This document shows positions 1 to 8,145 of a stretch of DNA of 64,000 bases, one piece after another. The notes beneath the pieces were generated by a model that was given only the letters and a program-made list of their open reading frames with translations, had not been told where the DNA came from and did not search any database. Origin of the DNA: Desulfitobacterium chlororespirans DSM 11544 (GTDB lineage: Bacteria > Bacillota > Desulfitobacteriia > Desulfitobacteriales > Desulfitobacteriaceae); assembly GCF_900143285.1 (NCBI RefSeq), contig NZ_FRDN01000004.1, positions 65,878 through 129,877 of the forward strand. Direction: 5' to 3'. The stretch's first letter is position 1. Every line of letters starts with the position of its first letter. The position numbers and the translations under genes were made by a program.

Positions 1-310
1 CCAAGGAGATCACAAAAAAATGGACGCAGCCATCAAGAGACTGGCCCATGGCCTACAGCCAGATGATGATCTTCTTTGCAGACAGGCTTACATCGTAAGG
101 TCTTGAGGGCGCTGCCCTCAAACTCCCGAGGTTTATCCGCTTGGAGCTTACCGATGAACAAAAAACGGCGGAAGACATCTCCACCGTTCATCGTATAAGC
201 TGCGACAGGCGTTGGGTCGCTCCTCAGCGTGGCCCTATTTATGCCGCAATAATAGTATTGTCAATTATCTGGATGATTATTCCATTTACACTAAAATAGA
301 TTCACACCCG
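1..310 (+). mobile_element. Right end of an IS256-family insertion sequence
   Basis: Only the 3' part of the element lies in the window. It holds the C-terminus of the transposase (stop at 96-98) and about 180 bp of trailing DNA. The stretch at about 282-310, with ATTTACACTAAAAT near its left end, resembles the terminal inverted repeats of IS256-family elements, which commonly carry a GTGTAAAT core, so I place the right end near 310. The boundary is inferred, because the left repeat and any target duplication lie outside the window. Confidence 0.6.
3..98 (+). CDS. IS256-family transposase, C-terminal fragment cut by the window edge
   Basis: The frame is open from the window edge to a TAA at 96-98 and gives 31 residues beginning KEITKKWTQPSRDWPMAYSQ and ending in a short FFADRLTS tail. 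The pattern TKKWT..-RDW-..AYSQ..IFF..RL is the characteristic extreme C-terminus of IS256/Mutator-type DDE transposases. The enzyme would catalyse copy-out transposition of its element. Because only the end is visible I cannot say whether the full gene is intact. The family call rests on motif recognition alone. Confidence 0.7.
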   Translation, partial: KEITKKWTQPSRDWPMAYSQMMIFFADRLTS

Positions 311-375
311 ACGGCCCCAGCCGATAATCAATATACGAACATCTATGAATAACTTAACCTATTCCAGAGCTTTAA

Positions 376-775
376 TTACACTTTAAAATTCTCTGGTACT
401 TCTGTTTCAAAGCCTAGCAATTGATTAGAAAAGGGATGCCTGAGTTCCAGTTTATGCGCATGCAACCCTAATCGCTTCAAGGGATTGGTTTTAGCAGCAT
501 ATTTAGTATCGCCCACGACAGAATGCCCTAATCCTTTCATGTGCACGCGGGTTTGATTCTTGAGGCCTGTTTCCAGTTGAATATTCAACAGAGAATAGTC
601 TGGGGTTTTATTAATCACCTGATAATTGGTGATGGCTTCCAAACCGTCCTCCACCTTGGGGCTGGAATACACAAGCAGCATCTTCATATAAAATTGCAGC
701 ACCGCTAGGCTCGGTCACCACAAATGCTGTATCCGCCATCGTTTTATTTTTCTTATTTTCCACTCTGTTCTAAAT
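376..775 (-). pseudogene. Decayed RluA-family pseudouridine synthase, 3' remnant
   Basis: Reading leftward, the last ~65 residues contain LETGLKNQTRVHMKGLGHSV followed by VGDTKYA. This is the conserved C-terminal block of RluA/RluD-type rRNA or tRNA pseudouridine synthases (family form LETGRTHQIRVH..-GHP..GD..Y). The catalytic HRLD block that should lie ~100 residues earlier is absent. Further upstream, a different frame reads KNKTMADTAFVVTEPSGA, which looks like continuing homology after a frameshift near 680-700. The gene is therefore 5'-truncated and frameshifted. It sits next to the IS256 end, so transposition may have contributed to its decay. Confidence 0.65.
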
Positions 776-989
776 CAATTCCCAACCTGTAATTGGACAA
801 GACTGGCAAAGCTGCAAATATAGTTTTTCTTCTACCTAAAAGAAAAGACGTGAAAGTCTCCTCTCACGTTGAAACATTTTTATCTCTTTTCCCGCTTGTC
901 ATTTCTCTTTGTAAATTGGAAATTTTCCGGCTAAAGGGTTTCTTCTCAAGGGTGAGTAATCTGTATATATTCTATTGAATATAATATTT

Positions 990-1439
990 TCAAATCGAAT
1001 CCGCCAATTGCCGTGCCTGCGCTTTGTCGGTTGCCATCCCGACATAATCCAATCCATAAAGCTTGGCAAATCGCCTTATCGTATATTCGCCTGCGTCCAG
1101 CATCCATTTTTCCGGTGCAGCTCCTTGGAACAAGAGCAGCAGCTTTCTTCCTTTTAGTTCGCCTTGACTCACAGGACCATAAAAACGATCAAGCAGCGTT
1201 CTCACCGTTCCGGCCAGATTATGCCAATAGACCGGAGAGCCAATCACAATGATCTTTGCTTCCTTCATCTTTTCGAGAATCTCAGCAAACTGATCCCCCG
1301 GCAAGTCCTGCCCATAGACATTGATCCTATAATGACTCAAATTTAAAGTCTCGTACTCCTTACCCTTTAGAAGACAATCTGCCAAAGCCGCTGTGTTACC
1401 CTTTTCGTTAGGACTTCCGTTAATAAAAAGTATTTTCAT
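990..1439 (-). CDS. NADPH-dependent FMN reductase / flavodoxin-like oxidoreductase
   Basis: A 149-residue cytoplasmic protein of the flavodoxin fold. The N-terminus MKILFINGSPNEKGNT carries the phosphate-binding loop GSP-x3-GNT that holds FMN. A second conserved stretch, GSPVYWHN, lies near residue 70. An in-frame ATG 12 nt further upstream overlaps the GGAGGAG ribosome site, so I chose the ATG at 1439, which has that site at good distance. The gene follows the hydrolase/flavodoxin genes on the same strand and is probably the last gene of that leftward block. The likely role is reduction of flavin or quinone with NAD(P)H; the electron acceptor cannot be told from sequence. Confidence 0.75.
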   Translation of the reverse strand: MKILFINGSPNEKGNTAALADCLLKGKEYETLNLSHYRINVYGQDLPGDQFAEILEKMKEAKIIVIGSPVYWHNLAGTVRTLLDRFYGPVSQGELKGRKLLLLFQGAAPEKWMLDAGEYTIRRFAKLYGLDYVGMATDKAQARQLADSI

Positions 1440-1457
1440 TGGCTCCTCCATTCTTTT

Positions 1458-2417
1458 TCATTCCATTTGTTTTTTCCAGAATGCAACTGCATCATTAACC
1501 CACCCCTCGGCATTCGTACCGATACCGAGGCCGAATCCATGGCTCAGACCATCATAGGCATGAAATTCAGTTGGTATCCCATAATCCGCTAATGTTTGCA
1601 GTCTGCGCTGCATCGTCCTCCAGCTTGCAATCCCGTCATTGGTACCGACACATGCATAAGTCGGTGCATCCTGCTTTGAAACGGCCGTGTATCCGGTATA
1701 TTGCATGATGACCGCCGCTGCCTGCGGAATATCCGGTCTTCCAAAATAGCGCATGGCATCACGGTTCCCGAGGGTGGCAGCCATTCTCGCTCCTGCAGAG
1801 CCGCCCCATAAGGAGTACCCCTCCGGGTCTACCTCAAGCTCGTCTGCATGATCATAAATATAAGCAATCCCCCGTGCCAAATCAGCATAGGCATCATCCG
1901 GTCTATAAATAAGTGCAAATGCATGATATCCCATCTCGCTGACTTCAAGGGCATGAGGAAAGCTGTCGTGCATTGCCCCGACATACATAAACCCACCGCC
2001 TGCGTTCATCATCGCAAACTTTGCACCAGGCTCACCTCTGAAGAAAAACAGACCAGTATCTTTTTTCGAGGAATCCTCCTGCATTTCTTTCTCTGAATAA
2101 ATCGGGAAGAAAATCTGGTTTCCTTCTTCCGCATCCTTCTTTAAGCGGTTGATAATCTTCACGGTTGTATCGGCCTTAATTTCTGAATACCATACATACA
2201 CATTGCTGCTGCTGATATCAGTAAGTGTCATATCTGTGCTTATAGTTCTGTCAACTGGAAAAAGCAGTCTTCCGAAATCCACAAAAGCAGGATCATTGAT
2301 TATTTCTGAAACGGTGGTGCCTGCTGTAACAGGAGCATAGTTTCCATCTGATGCAATGTTGGTTGCATCTATCAAAGCATCACCGTTTACTGAAAAAAAT
2401 CCAGTGAGCCTACCCAC
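1458..2417 (-). CDS. Alpha/beta hydrolase fold protein (esterase/lipase-like)
   Basis: A 319-residue serine hydrolase candidate. The nucleophile elbow GGSAG centres on Ser207, an Asp follows in TNDG (261) and a His in SHGFG (293), giving a plausible catalytic triad. NAGGGF at 138-143 fits the oxyanion-hole loop. The start is a GTG at 2417, 5 nt after an AGAGGTG site, inside the 3' end of the preceding flavodoxin gene (31-nt overlap, different frame). Homologues I recall carry an N-terminal signal peptide, which is absent here. It is possible that the true product is made by frameshifting from, or fused to, the flavodoxin lipoprotein. The substrate is unknown; the neighbours suggest reduction or detoxification of small carbonyl or ester compounds. 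Confidence 0.7.
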   Translation of the reverse strand: MGRLTGFFSVNGDALIDATNIASDGNYAPVTAGTTVSEIINDPAFVDFGRLLFPVDRTISTDMTLTDISSSNVYVWYSEIKADTTVKIINRLKKDAEEGNQIFFPIYSEKEMQEDSSKKDTGLFFFRGEPGAKFAMMNAGGGFMYVGAMHDSFPHALEVSEMGYHAFALIYRPDDAYADLARGIAYIYDHADELEVDPEGYSLWGGSAGARMAATLGNRDAMRYFGRPDIPQAAAVIMQYTGYTAVSKQDAPTYACVGTNDGIASWRTMQRRLQTLADYGIPTEFHAYDGLSHGFGLGIGTNAEGWVNDAVAFWKKQME

Positions 2418-3022
2418 TCTTTCACCTCTGATTCATCTGCTCCACTTGGGAAGCGCTTTCCTTCCAGCCACTCGCCGGTCCCTGCCATGGCAGCAAGCTT
2501 TGTTCCGCTTTCTCCAAGCGGCAAAGAGGATGAAGTACAGAATGGAATCACCGTTTTGCCTGTAAAATCATTATTCTTTACAAAATCATCCACAACCCAT
2601 GCTGCGTCACCCCACCATATGGGATATCCGATGAAGATCACTTCGTAAGAATCAAAGTCCTTAACCGCCGTGGAAATAAGTTCCACGCGACGGTTTTCAT
2701 CTTCATGTTCCTGATTTACTCTGCTGTTCTCATCTCTCCAGACAAGATCGGCATCCGTATATTCATCAACTGGCGTAATCACAAATATATCTGCCCCAGA
2801 TGCCTCCGCTACACTATTCGCAACACGCTCTGTATTGCCGGAAGCCGAATAGTACGTCACTAAAACCTTAGGCACATCTCCTGTGGCATCCTCCGGCTCA
2901 TTGGTTGTCTGAGAATCTGTCTCTTTTGGCATGCCGCCTGTTCCGTTATCGGCAATATTGCCGCAGGCAGTAAGGCCAACAATAATCATTACACTCAACA
3001 GCATGGAAAGTGTTTTCTTCAT
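2387..3022 (-). CDS. Flavodoxin-domain lipoprotein
   Basis: A 211-residue secreted, lipid-anchored flavodoxin. Residues 1-20 form a lipoprotein signal with lipobox GLTAC (Cys20), followed by a Gly/Thr/Glu-rich linker to about residue 50. The FMN phosphate loop YYSASGNTERVA lies at about 57-68, and GYPIWWGDAAWVV near 125 is typical of the flavodoxin_4 group. An AAAGGAGTG ribosome site precedes the ATG at 3022. Its 3' end overlaps the alpha/beta hydrolase gene by 31 nt at a run of seven T (coding strand). Probable role: electron carrier or quinone/flavin reductase on the outer membrane face. It belongs to the leftward MerR-controlled block. Confidence 0.78.
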   Translation of the reverse strand: MKKTLSMLLSVMIIVGLTACGNIADNGTGGMPKETDSQTTNEPEDATGDVPKVLVTYYSASGNTERVANSVAEASGADIFVITPVDEYTDADLVWRDENSRVNQEHEDENRRVELISTAVKDFDSYEVIFIGYPIWWGDAAWVVDDFVKNNDFTGKTVIPFCTSSSLPLGESGTKLAAMAGTGEWLEGKRFPSGADESEVKEWVGSLDFFQ

Positions 3023-3041
3023 AGTCTGTCACTCCTTTGCG

Positions 3042-4073
3042 TTACAGCTTTTTCCCAAAGAAATCTACCAGCTTGTCTACTGCTTGTTTCACGTATTCCG
3101 GCTTCCAGTAGGTTTCAATATGGGCAGCACCCGGAATCAGGAACAATTCCTTATCATTTGTACCTGTTGCCGCGGAAAACACGCCCTCCGTCATATAGAA
3201 GGTATCAGCCGCACTTCCGGCAATCATCAGGAGCGGCTGGTTAATCAAGTCCGCATTATTCCTTGCGTCAAAGCTCATAAGATCAAGAAAGCTGCTGACG
3301 GTGTAACGGAATGTAGACTGCGGATGACGATAATTTACACCATAATAGTAATAGCCATCCCGATAGAGGCCTGCCGGGAGCTTCTTTGCCTCCTCTTCCG
3401 GCATATCACACATATCCGGCGTATAAAGCACTTCTCCACCATCCTTCTCCCGCTGACGTGCCTTGGAAGCCTGGGCAAGCCTTTTCTGAATCGTGGCAGT
3501 TTGTCCGTCAAGGAACCCGTTTCTTCTCACGATGCCGGAATTGAACATAGAAAGCGTTGCAACTGCCTTAAAACGCTTGTCTGTCTGCACTGCCTTGATG
3601 GTATATCCACCACCGCCGCAGATACCAAGGATACCTACTCTGACAGCATCCACACCGGGAAAATGGGCGATAATGTCTGCTGCCCGATGAATATCCTCCA
3701 CACGGTTTGCAGGCTTGTCAGTATTGCGGGGCATTCCTTCACTTCCGCCTTGATAGGCGGCATCCATTGCCATGGTAATATAGCCGTTTTCAGCAAGCTT
3801 CTGCGCATAATTGCCTGCAACCTGTTCTTTCACACCGCCATTCGGATGGGCAACCACAAGCGCAGGATACTTATTATTCTCATCATACCCTGACGGGGTA
3901 TATATATTTGCCGCAATTGCCAGTCCGTTCAGATGATACGAGATCGGATGGATAGTTACCTGTCCGTCCTTGTTTTCAGTAATCGCTCCATCATACACCA
4001 AACCATATAGGTTGCCATTATGAGTATTTTCTTCCTTTATCTGTTCGATTGTTTTTAATTCAAAAAAGCCCAT
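3042..4073 (-). CDS. Alpha/beta hydrolase with cysteine nucleophile (dienelactone hydrolase / YcjY-like)
   Basis: A 343-residue cytoplasmic hydrolase. The nucleophile elbow reads GICGGGG with Cys152 where most members have Ser, as in dienelactone hydrolases and YcjY-like proteins. Asp290 (SAAD) and His318 (GAAHIE) complete the likely triad. VVAHPNGG at 73-80 would form the oxyanion region. A longer open frame runs to 4136, but the ATG at 4073 has a GGGAGA site about 9 nt upstream and begins with the expected MGFFELKTIE, so I use that. It lies between the aldo/keto reductase and the flavodoxin gene on the same strand, apparently one transcription unit. The physiological substrate is unknown. 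Confidence 0.75.
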   Translation of the reverse strand: MGFFELKTIEQIKEENTHNGNLYGLVYDGAITENKDGQVTIHPISYHLNGLAIAANIYTPSGYDENNKYPALVVAHPNGGVKEQVAGNYAQKLAENGYITMAMDAAYQGGSEGMPRNTDKPANRVEDIHRAADIIAHFPGVDAVRVGILGICGGGGYTIKAVQTDKRFKAVATLSMFNSGIVRRNGFLDGQTATIQKRLAQASKARQREKDGGEVLYTPDMCDMPEEEAKKLPAGLYRDGYYYYGVNYRHPQSTFRYTVSSFLDLMSFDARNNADLINQPLLMIAGSAADTFYMTEGVFSAATGTNDKELFLIPGAAHIETYWKPEYVKQAVDKLVDFFGKKL

Positions 4074-4132
4074 TTTGGTAATCTCCCTTTTTAGTTTTGT
4101 TTTCCTATTGCTTGCTTCATTGCCACATGTCC

Positions 4133-4996
<864 letters not shown>

Positions 4997-5038
4997 TTAA
5001 AACCGATTGTTTATCTTGCTCTTTTCGAGTACAATTAA

Positions 5039-5069
5039 ATTATAAAGTCGGTAGCAACTACCGAGTCAA
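5039..5069 (-). promoter_or_regulatory. MerR-type promoter with operator for the aldo/keto reductase block
   Basis: On the minus strand TTGACT (5069-5064) and TATAAT (5044-5039) are separated by exactly 19 bp. The palindrome CGGTAGTTGCTACCG (5063-5049) sits between them. A 19-bp spacer with a central dyad is the hallmark of promoters that MerR-family activators twist into register. It drives transcription leftward into the reductase and hydrolase genes. The divergent merR gene starts at 5112, so the same site probably also autoregulates merR. Confidence 0.85.
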
Positions 5070-5111
5070 TGTTTCTTTTAAAAAATTTGCAAAGAAATTT
5101 GGAGGATTTTT

Positions 5112-5516
5112 ATGTATACAATAAAGCAGGTCTGTGAACAGACCGGTATGTCATATGAAACACTGAAATATTATTGCAACGAAGGACTGGTCCCGAATGT
5201 CAAACGTGGTCCCAACAATTACAGGATGTTTGATGACCATGATGTCAAATGGATCAGCAGTCTATCGTGTCTCAAGAACTGTGGCATGGGAATTGCAGAA
5301 ATGAAAGCATACCTTGCCCTCTGTTTAAAAGGCGAGTCGTCAATTCCTGAGCGAAAAATCGTATTAGAGAAGCATCGCAAAGACTTGGAGCTTAAAATGC
5401 AGGAACTGCAGGCCGCTATTGATTATATAGATTGGAAACAGAATTTTTATGACGATGTCCTTTCAGGGAAGACCAAATACTATAGTAATTTAATCAATGT
5501 TGATGGAGAGGAATAA
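5112..5516 (+). CDS. MerR-family transcriptional regulator
   Basis: A 134-residue protein with an N-terminal MerR winged helix (YTIKQVCEQTGMSYETLKYY, then R-x-NNYRMFDDHDV) at residues 1-70 and a helical dimerisation segment to about 125. The C-terminus is short, with no recognisable large ligand domain. It resembles the AdhR / aldehyde-responsive MerR group that adjoins aldo/keto reductases. The ribosome site GGAGG lies 7 nt before the ATG. It is transcribed divergently from the aldo/keto reductase, with its likely operator between them. I infer that it activates the leftward block in response to a reactive carbonyl or similar signal. Confidence 0.9.
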   Translation: MYTIKQVCEQTGMSYETLKYYCNEGLVPNVKRGPNNYRMFDDHDVKWISSLSCLKNCGMGIAEMKAYLALCLKGESSIPERKIVLEKHRKDLELKMQELQAAIDYIDWKQNFYDDVLSGKTKYYSNLINVDGEE

Positions 5517-6069
5517 AAAACTCCGACCCATCCTTGAAAGTGACCGGACATCCGTTTTCTTTTATGAATTTTCTGCATATCGGTTCTAAGGCAGTCTCCT
5601 TCAGAGCTGTAGCAAAGAAAACCGTGTGATGGATAGGGGCACGCAGCTTGGGAAAAATGGTCCGCGAGGACCTGGACCGGACTTAGGCCTGTAGCTAGAT
5701 GTTATTGAATAAACTCATCTGCAGAAAATCATTGCTGCACAGTTCCGCCGCACTCACTCCTAAATGTCTCAACAGCCGCCCCTGCGGTTTCCTCCGTTAA
5801 AATCCGGCTGCTTTGAAAATGACGAAGCCTGCTTCGCGATTTTTAAAAACGGCGATTTTCAACATCCCTTCCGACAGCTCCTCCACAATATCCCGCCAGT
5901 GGCTGACCGGCTCCTGCCGGGCCTGGCCCCCGTTTCATTTTACAGGGTGTCATAGATGGTGGTGCCGTAGGTGTACATGACATGAAACTGAAAAAGGGGG
6001 CTATGCAAAGCATACCCCTCCTTTTTGTCTTAGAATGAACCCTCAATGATGTAACGCTGAATCCAGTCT
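5517..6069. other. Gene-poor stretch with coding debris
   Basis: No intact gene is supported. On the minus strand, about 5785-5695 reads LGVSAAELCSNDFLQMSLF before a TAG. The LGVS..L...QLSLF pattern is the usual C-terminal end of Y-family DNA polymerases (DinB/UmuC type), so this may be the last scrap of such a gene. Around 5640-5520 another minus-strand segment stays open without similarity I recognise. Short open frames at 5764-5955 (+) and 5843-6046 (-) have no ribosome site and look spurious. A hairpin terminator closes the region at 5991-6027. Confidence 0.4.
5991..6027. terminator. Rho-independent terminator (bidirectional)
   Basis: AAAAAGGGGGCTATGC pairs imperfectly with GCATACCCCTCCTTTTT around a 3-nt loop. 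Oligo-A and oligo-T flank the stem on both sides. It lies downstream of the GNAT gene (minus strand). Confidence 0.7.
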
Positions 6070-6615
6070 TTATAAGTCCTTTAAAATCTTCCCGAAAAGC
6101 AAAGCATCATAGTATTCACCATCAATAAAATAGTGGTCTTTTAGTCGTCCCTCCAGCTCATATCCGTTCTTTTCCAGGATCCGGGCAGAACCAATATTGG
6201 CATCCACTACACCGGCCTGGAGTTTGTGAAGCTTATGTGTTGTCAAGGCAAAATCAGTCATGAGGACAAGGCTCTCAGTGCCATAACCTTTGCCCCAATA
6301 TTCTTTATGCAGGACATAACCTATTTCAGCATGGTTCGCTTTGGCGTTAAAGTTAAACATCATCGCCGTCCCAATCACTGCCTGGGTTGATTTTAGGACA
6401 ATGGAGGCATAGAGATGAGTGCCTGCCTCCTCCCGTTTGATCATGGTTGCAATGTGCTCACGGGTTTCAGCCAAGGTATGCATTAAATTCCAGCCGATAA
6501 AACGCGCAACCTCCTCATCTCCCGCATAATTATGTATCTCCTGAGTGTCATTTATGCTCAGTACTTTAAAGCAGATATCTTTACCTGCCAATGAATGAAA
6601 TAAATTGGTGTTCAT
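6070..6615 (-). CDS. GNAT-family N-acetyltransferase (RimJ/RimL type)
   Basis: A 181-residue acetyl-CoA-dependent acetyltransferase. The acetyl-CoA binding motif A is recognisable near residues 98-118 (IGYVLHKEYWGKGYGTESL, with the G-K-G-Y-G-T loop). The following VDANIGSARILEKNGYELEG is the motif B region of RimJ/RimL-like enzymes. These proteins acetylate protein N-termini or small molecules; the substrate here is unknown. The ribosome site AGGGAGA precedes the ATG at 6615. It lies 52 nt downstream of the ferredoxin gene on the same strand and may be cotranscribed. Confidence 0.85.
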   Translation of the reverse strand: MNTNLFHSLAGKDICFKVLSINDTQEIHNYAGDEEVARFIGWNLMHTLAETREHIATMIKREEAGTHLYASIVLKSTQAVIGTAMMFNFNAKANHAEIGYVLHKEYWGKGYGTESLVLMTDFALTTHKLHKLQAGVVDANIGSARILEKNGYELEGRLKDHYFIDGEYYDALLFGKILKDL

Positions 6616-6667
6616 CTTTTCTCTCCCTATCTATTGCAGTGACCTGCGTTATTAGCCCTTCAGCATT

Positions 6668-7933
6668 TTATTTTGACAGTAATTTATCCAAATAGATGGA
6701 TTTAAACTGTTTACTGGCCAGCATCTGCTTTAAAGGCGGTAATTTAAGAATAACGCCAAGTACTGCCGCCATCGCCCGATGATTGGCAAATGCCTGGTTA
6801 TCAAAGATCAGATTTTGGAGGGTTCCTTTTTCGATGGCTTGCAGGACAAAGCGATGGGTACTGTTCACCGGCGTAATGACCTGAACCTCTCTGCGCACTA
6901 ATTCAATGACCTTTTTGGGGCAGCTTCGCACACATATCCCACACCCAAGACAGACCTCATGATCTACCTGAGCTACCTTCTTACCCTCTGAGTTGGTTGA
7001 CATGGAAATTGCCAAGACCGGGCATACCTTTTCACATTTGCCACAGCCTATGCATTCCTGGGCAATCTTCGGCAGATAATTTGTCGTAGCCACCGGCTGC
7101 ATGGGGCTGAATTTTCTTGCTGCCTGCAAGGCTTCACAACAGCACCCGCAGCAATTGCAGATAAAGGCCGGGTCCTCGCGGACATTTTCGCCCATTTGCA
7201 CCAGATTGGCTGCATAAGAGCGCTCTAAGACATCCATGGCCTCTTGCTTATCAATCAACCTGGCATGCTGCCCATGTTCGGCAAGAGAGCGGGCAACATT
7301 GCCAAGGGTCAGGCAAACATCCCAGGGGGCATTGATGGCGCAGGATTGACCTGTATGGTGCATCTTATGCCGGCAATAACACGTTCCCAGGCCGATATGT
7401 GTTGCTTCCTCAATAATATGGCTGGCTCTTTCATAATCCAGAATATGAATGGTGTTATTATTGGTCAAAACCGGCTCTTGAACATACACCCGCCCCAGAC
7501 GCGTCTCCGTTGCGAAAAACAAGTCCTTGACAAAATCTTCTTCCACATTCATATACTGATAATACAATTCACTTAAGTATTTCTGATCAATGTCGCCTCT
7601 TGTCCGCATCAAGGCAAATTCAATAAACCCTGCCATAGGCGGTGGCATGACAAATTGACGGACCCCGTTATAAAATGAATCCACAAGCAGCGCCTTCTGG
7701 CAAAGATTCTCTAAAAGGGCTTCTGCTTTTCCTTCGCTGATCTGCCAGATTTTCGCTGCTTTTTTGGCCGTAAAGGGACGAACCGGCAAGAGGGCCACCC
7801 ATTTGGCTTCAGGTTCTGTATAGAGAACCTGCAAAATTTTATACAGGCTTTCCGAGGGCGGAGCCCCTTGTGTAAACCAGTTGATTCTCTCTTCTAAATT
7901 CTTATAGGCATCTTTACTTGTAATATGTCCCAT
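6668..7933 (-). CDS. Cysteine-rich 4Fe-4S ferredoxin-type protein, uncharacterised
   Basis: About 421 residues, cytoplasmic. The C-terminal half has two canonical [4Fe-4S] motifs, CIGCGKCEKVCP and CLGCGICVRSCP. Before them lie an unusual cluster CNCCGCCCE and a CYCR..H...C segment that could bind further metal. The N-terminal ~120 residues look like a winged-helix-like domain (SEGKAEALLENLCQKALL). I recognise this architecture from anaerobic Firmicutes and Deltaproteobacteria but know no assigned reaction; electron transfer to an unidentified partner is likely. The frame can be opened at a TTG at 7936, but the ATG at 7933 directly behind an AGGAAGGTG site is preferred. Confidence 0.75.
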   Translation of the reverse strand: MGHITSKDAYKNLEERINWFTQGAPPSESLYKILQVLYTEPEAKWVALLPVRPFTAKKAAKIWQISEGKAEALLENLCQKALLVDSFYNGVRQFVMPPPMAGFIEFALMRTRGDIDQKYLSELYYQYMNVEEDFVKDLFFATETRLGRVYVQEPVLTNNNTIHILDYERASHIIEEATHIGLGTCYCRHKMHHTGQSCAINAPWDVCLTLGNVARSLAEHGQHARLIDKQEAMDVLERSYAANLVQMGENVREDPAFICNCCGCCCEALQAARKFSPMQPVATTNYLPKIAQECIGCGKCEKVCPVLAISMSTNSEGKKVAQVDHEVCLGCGICVRSCPKKVIELVRREVQVITPVNSTHRFVLQAIEKGTLQNLIFDNQAFANHRAMAAVLGVILKLPPLKQMLASKQFKSIYLDKLLSK

Positions 7934-8145
7934 CAATTCACCTTCCTAATGTCAAAAAGCGCATGCAAGGTTTTTATCCTACACATGCGCCTGCTTCATT
8001 CTGTCTCAAGCTTCTGTTCCTCAAGTCGCACATAATCAACAGGTGCTGCCAAGCCTTTTATTTCCACCTATACCCATTATAGCGTATCTGGATGGAATTA
8101 CAAGCACGCCCGCTAATGACGGGGATTTTTGTATTTTCAAAGGCC

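Noticed and set aside
2931-3893. 320-codon open frame on the plus strand
   Set aside because: It lies wholly antisense to the flavodoxin and Cys-hydrolase genes, has no ribosome site, and its translation is rich in Cys/His without any motif.
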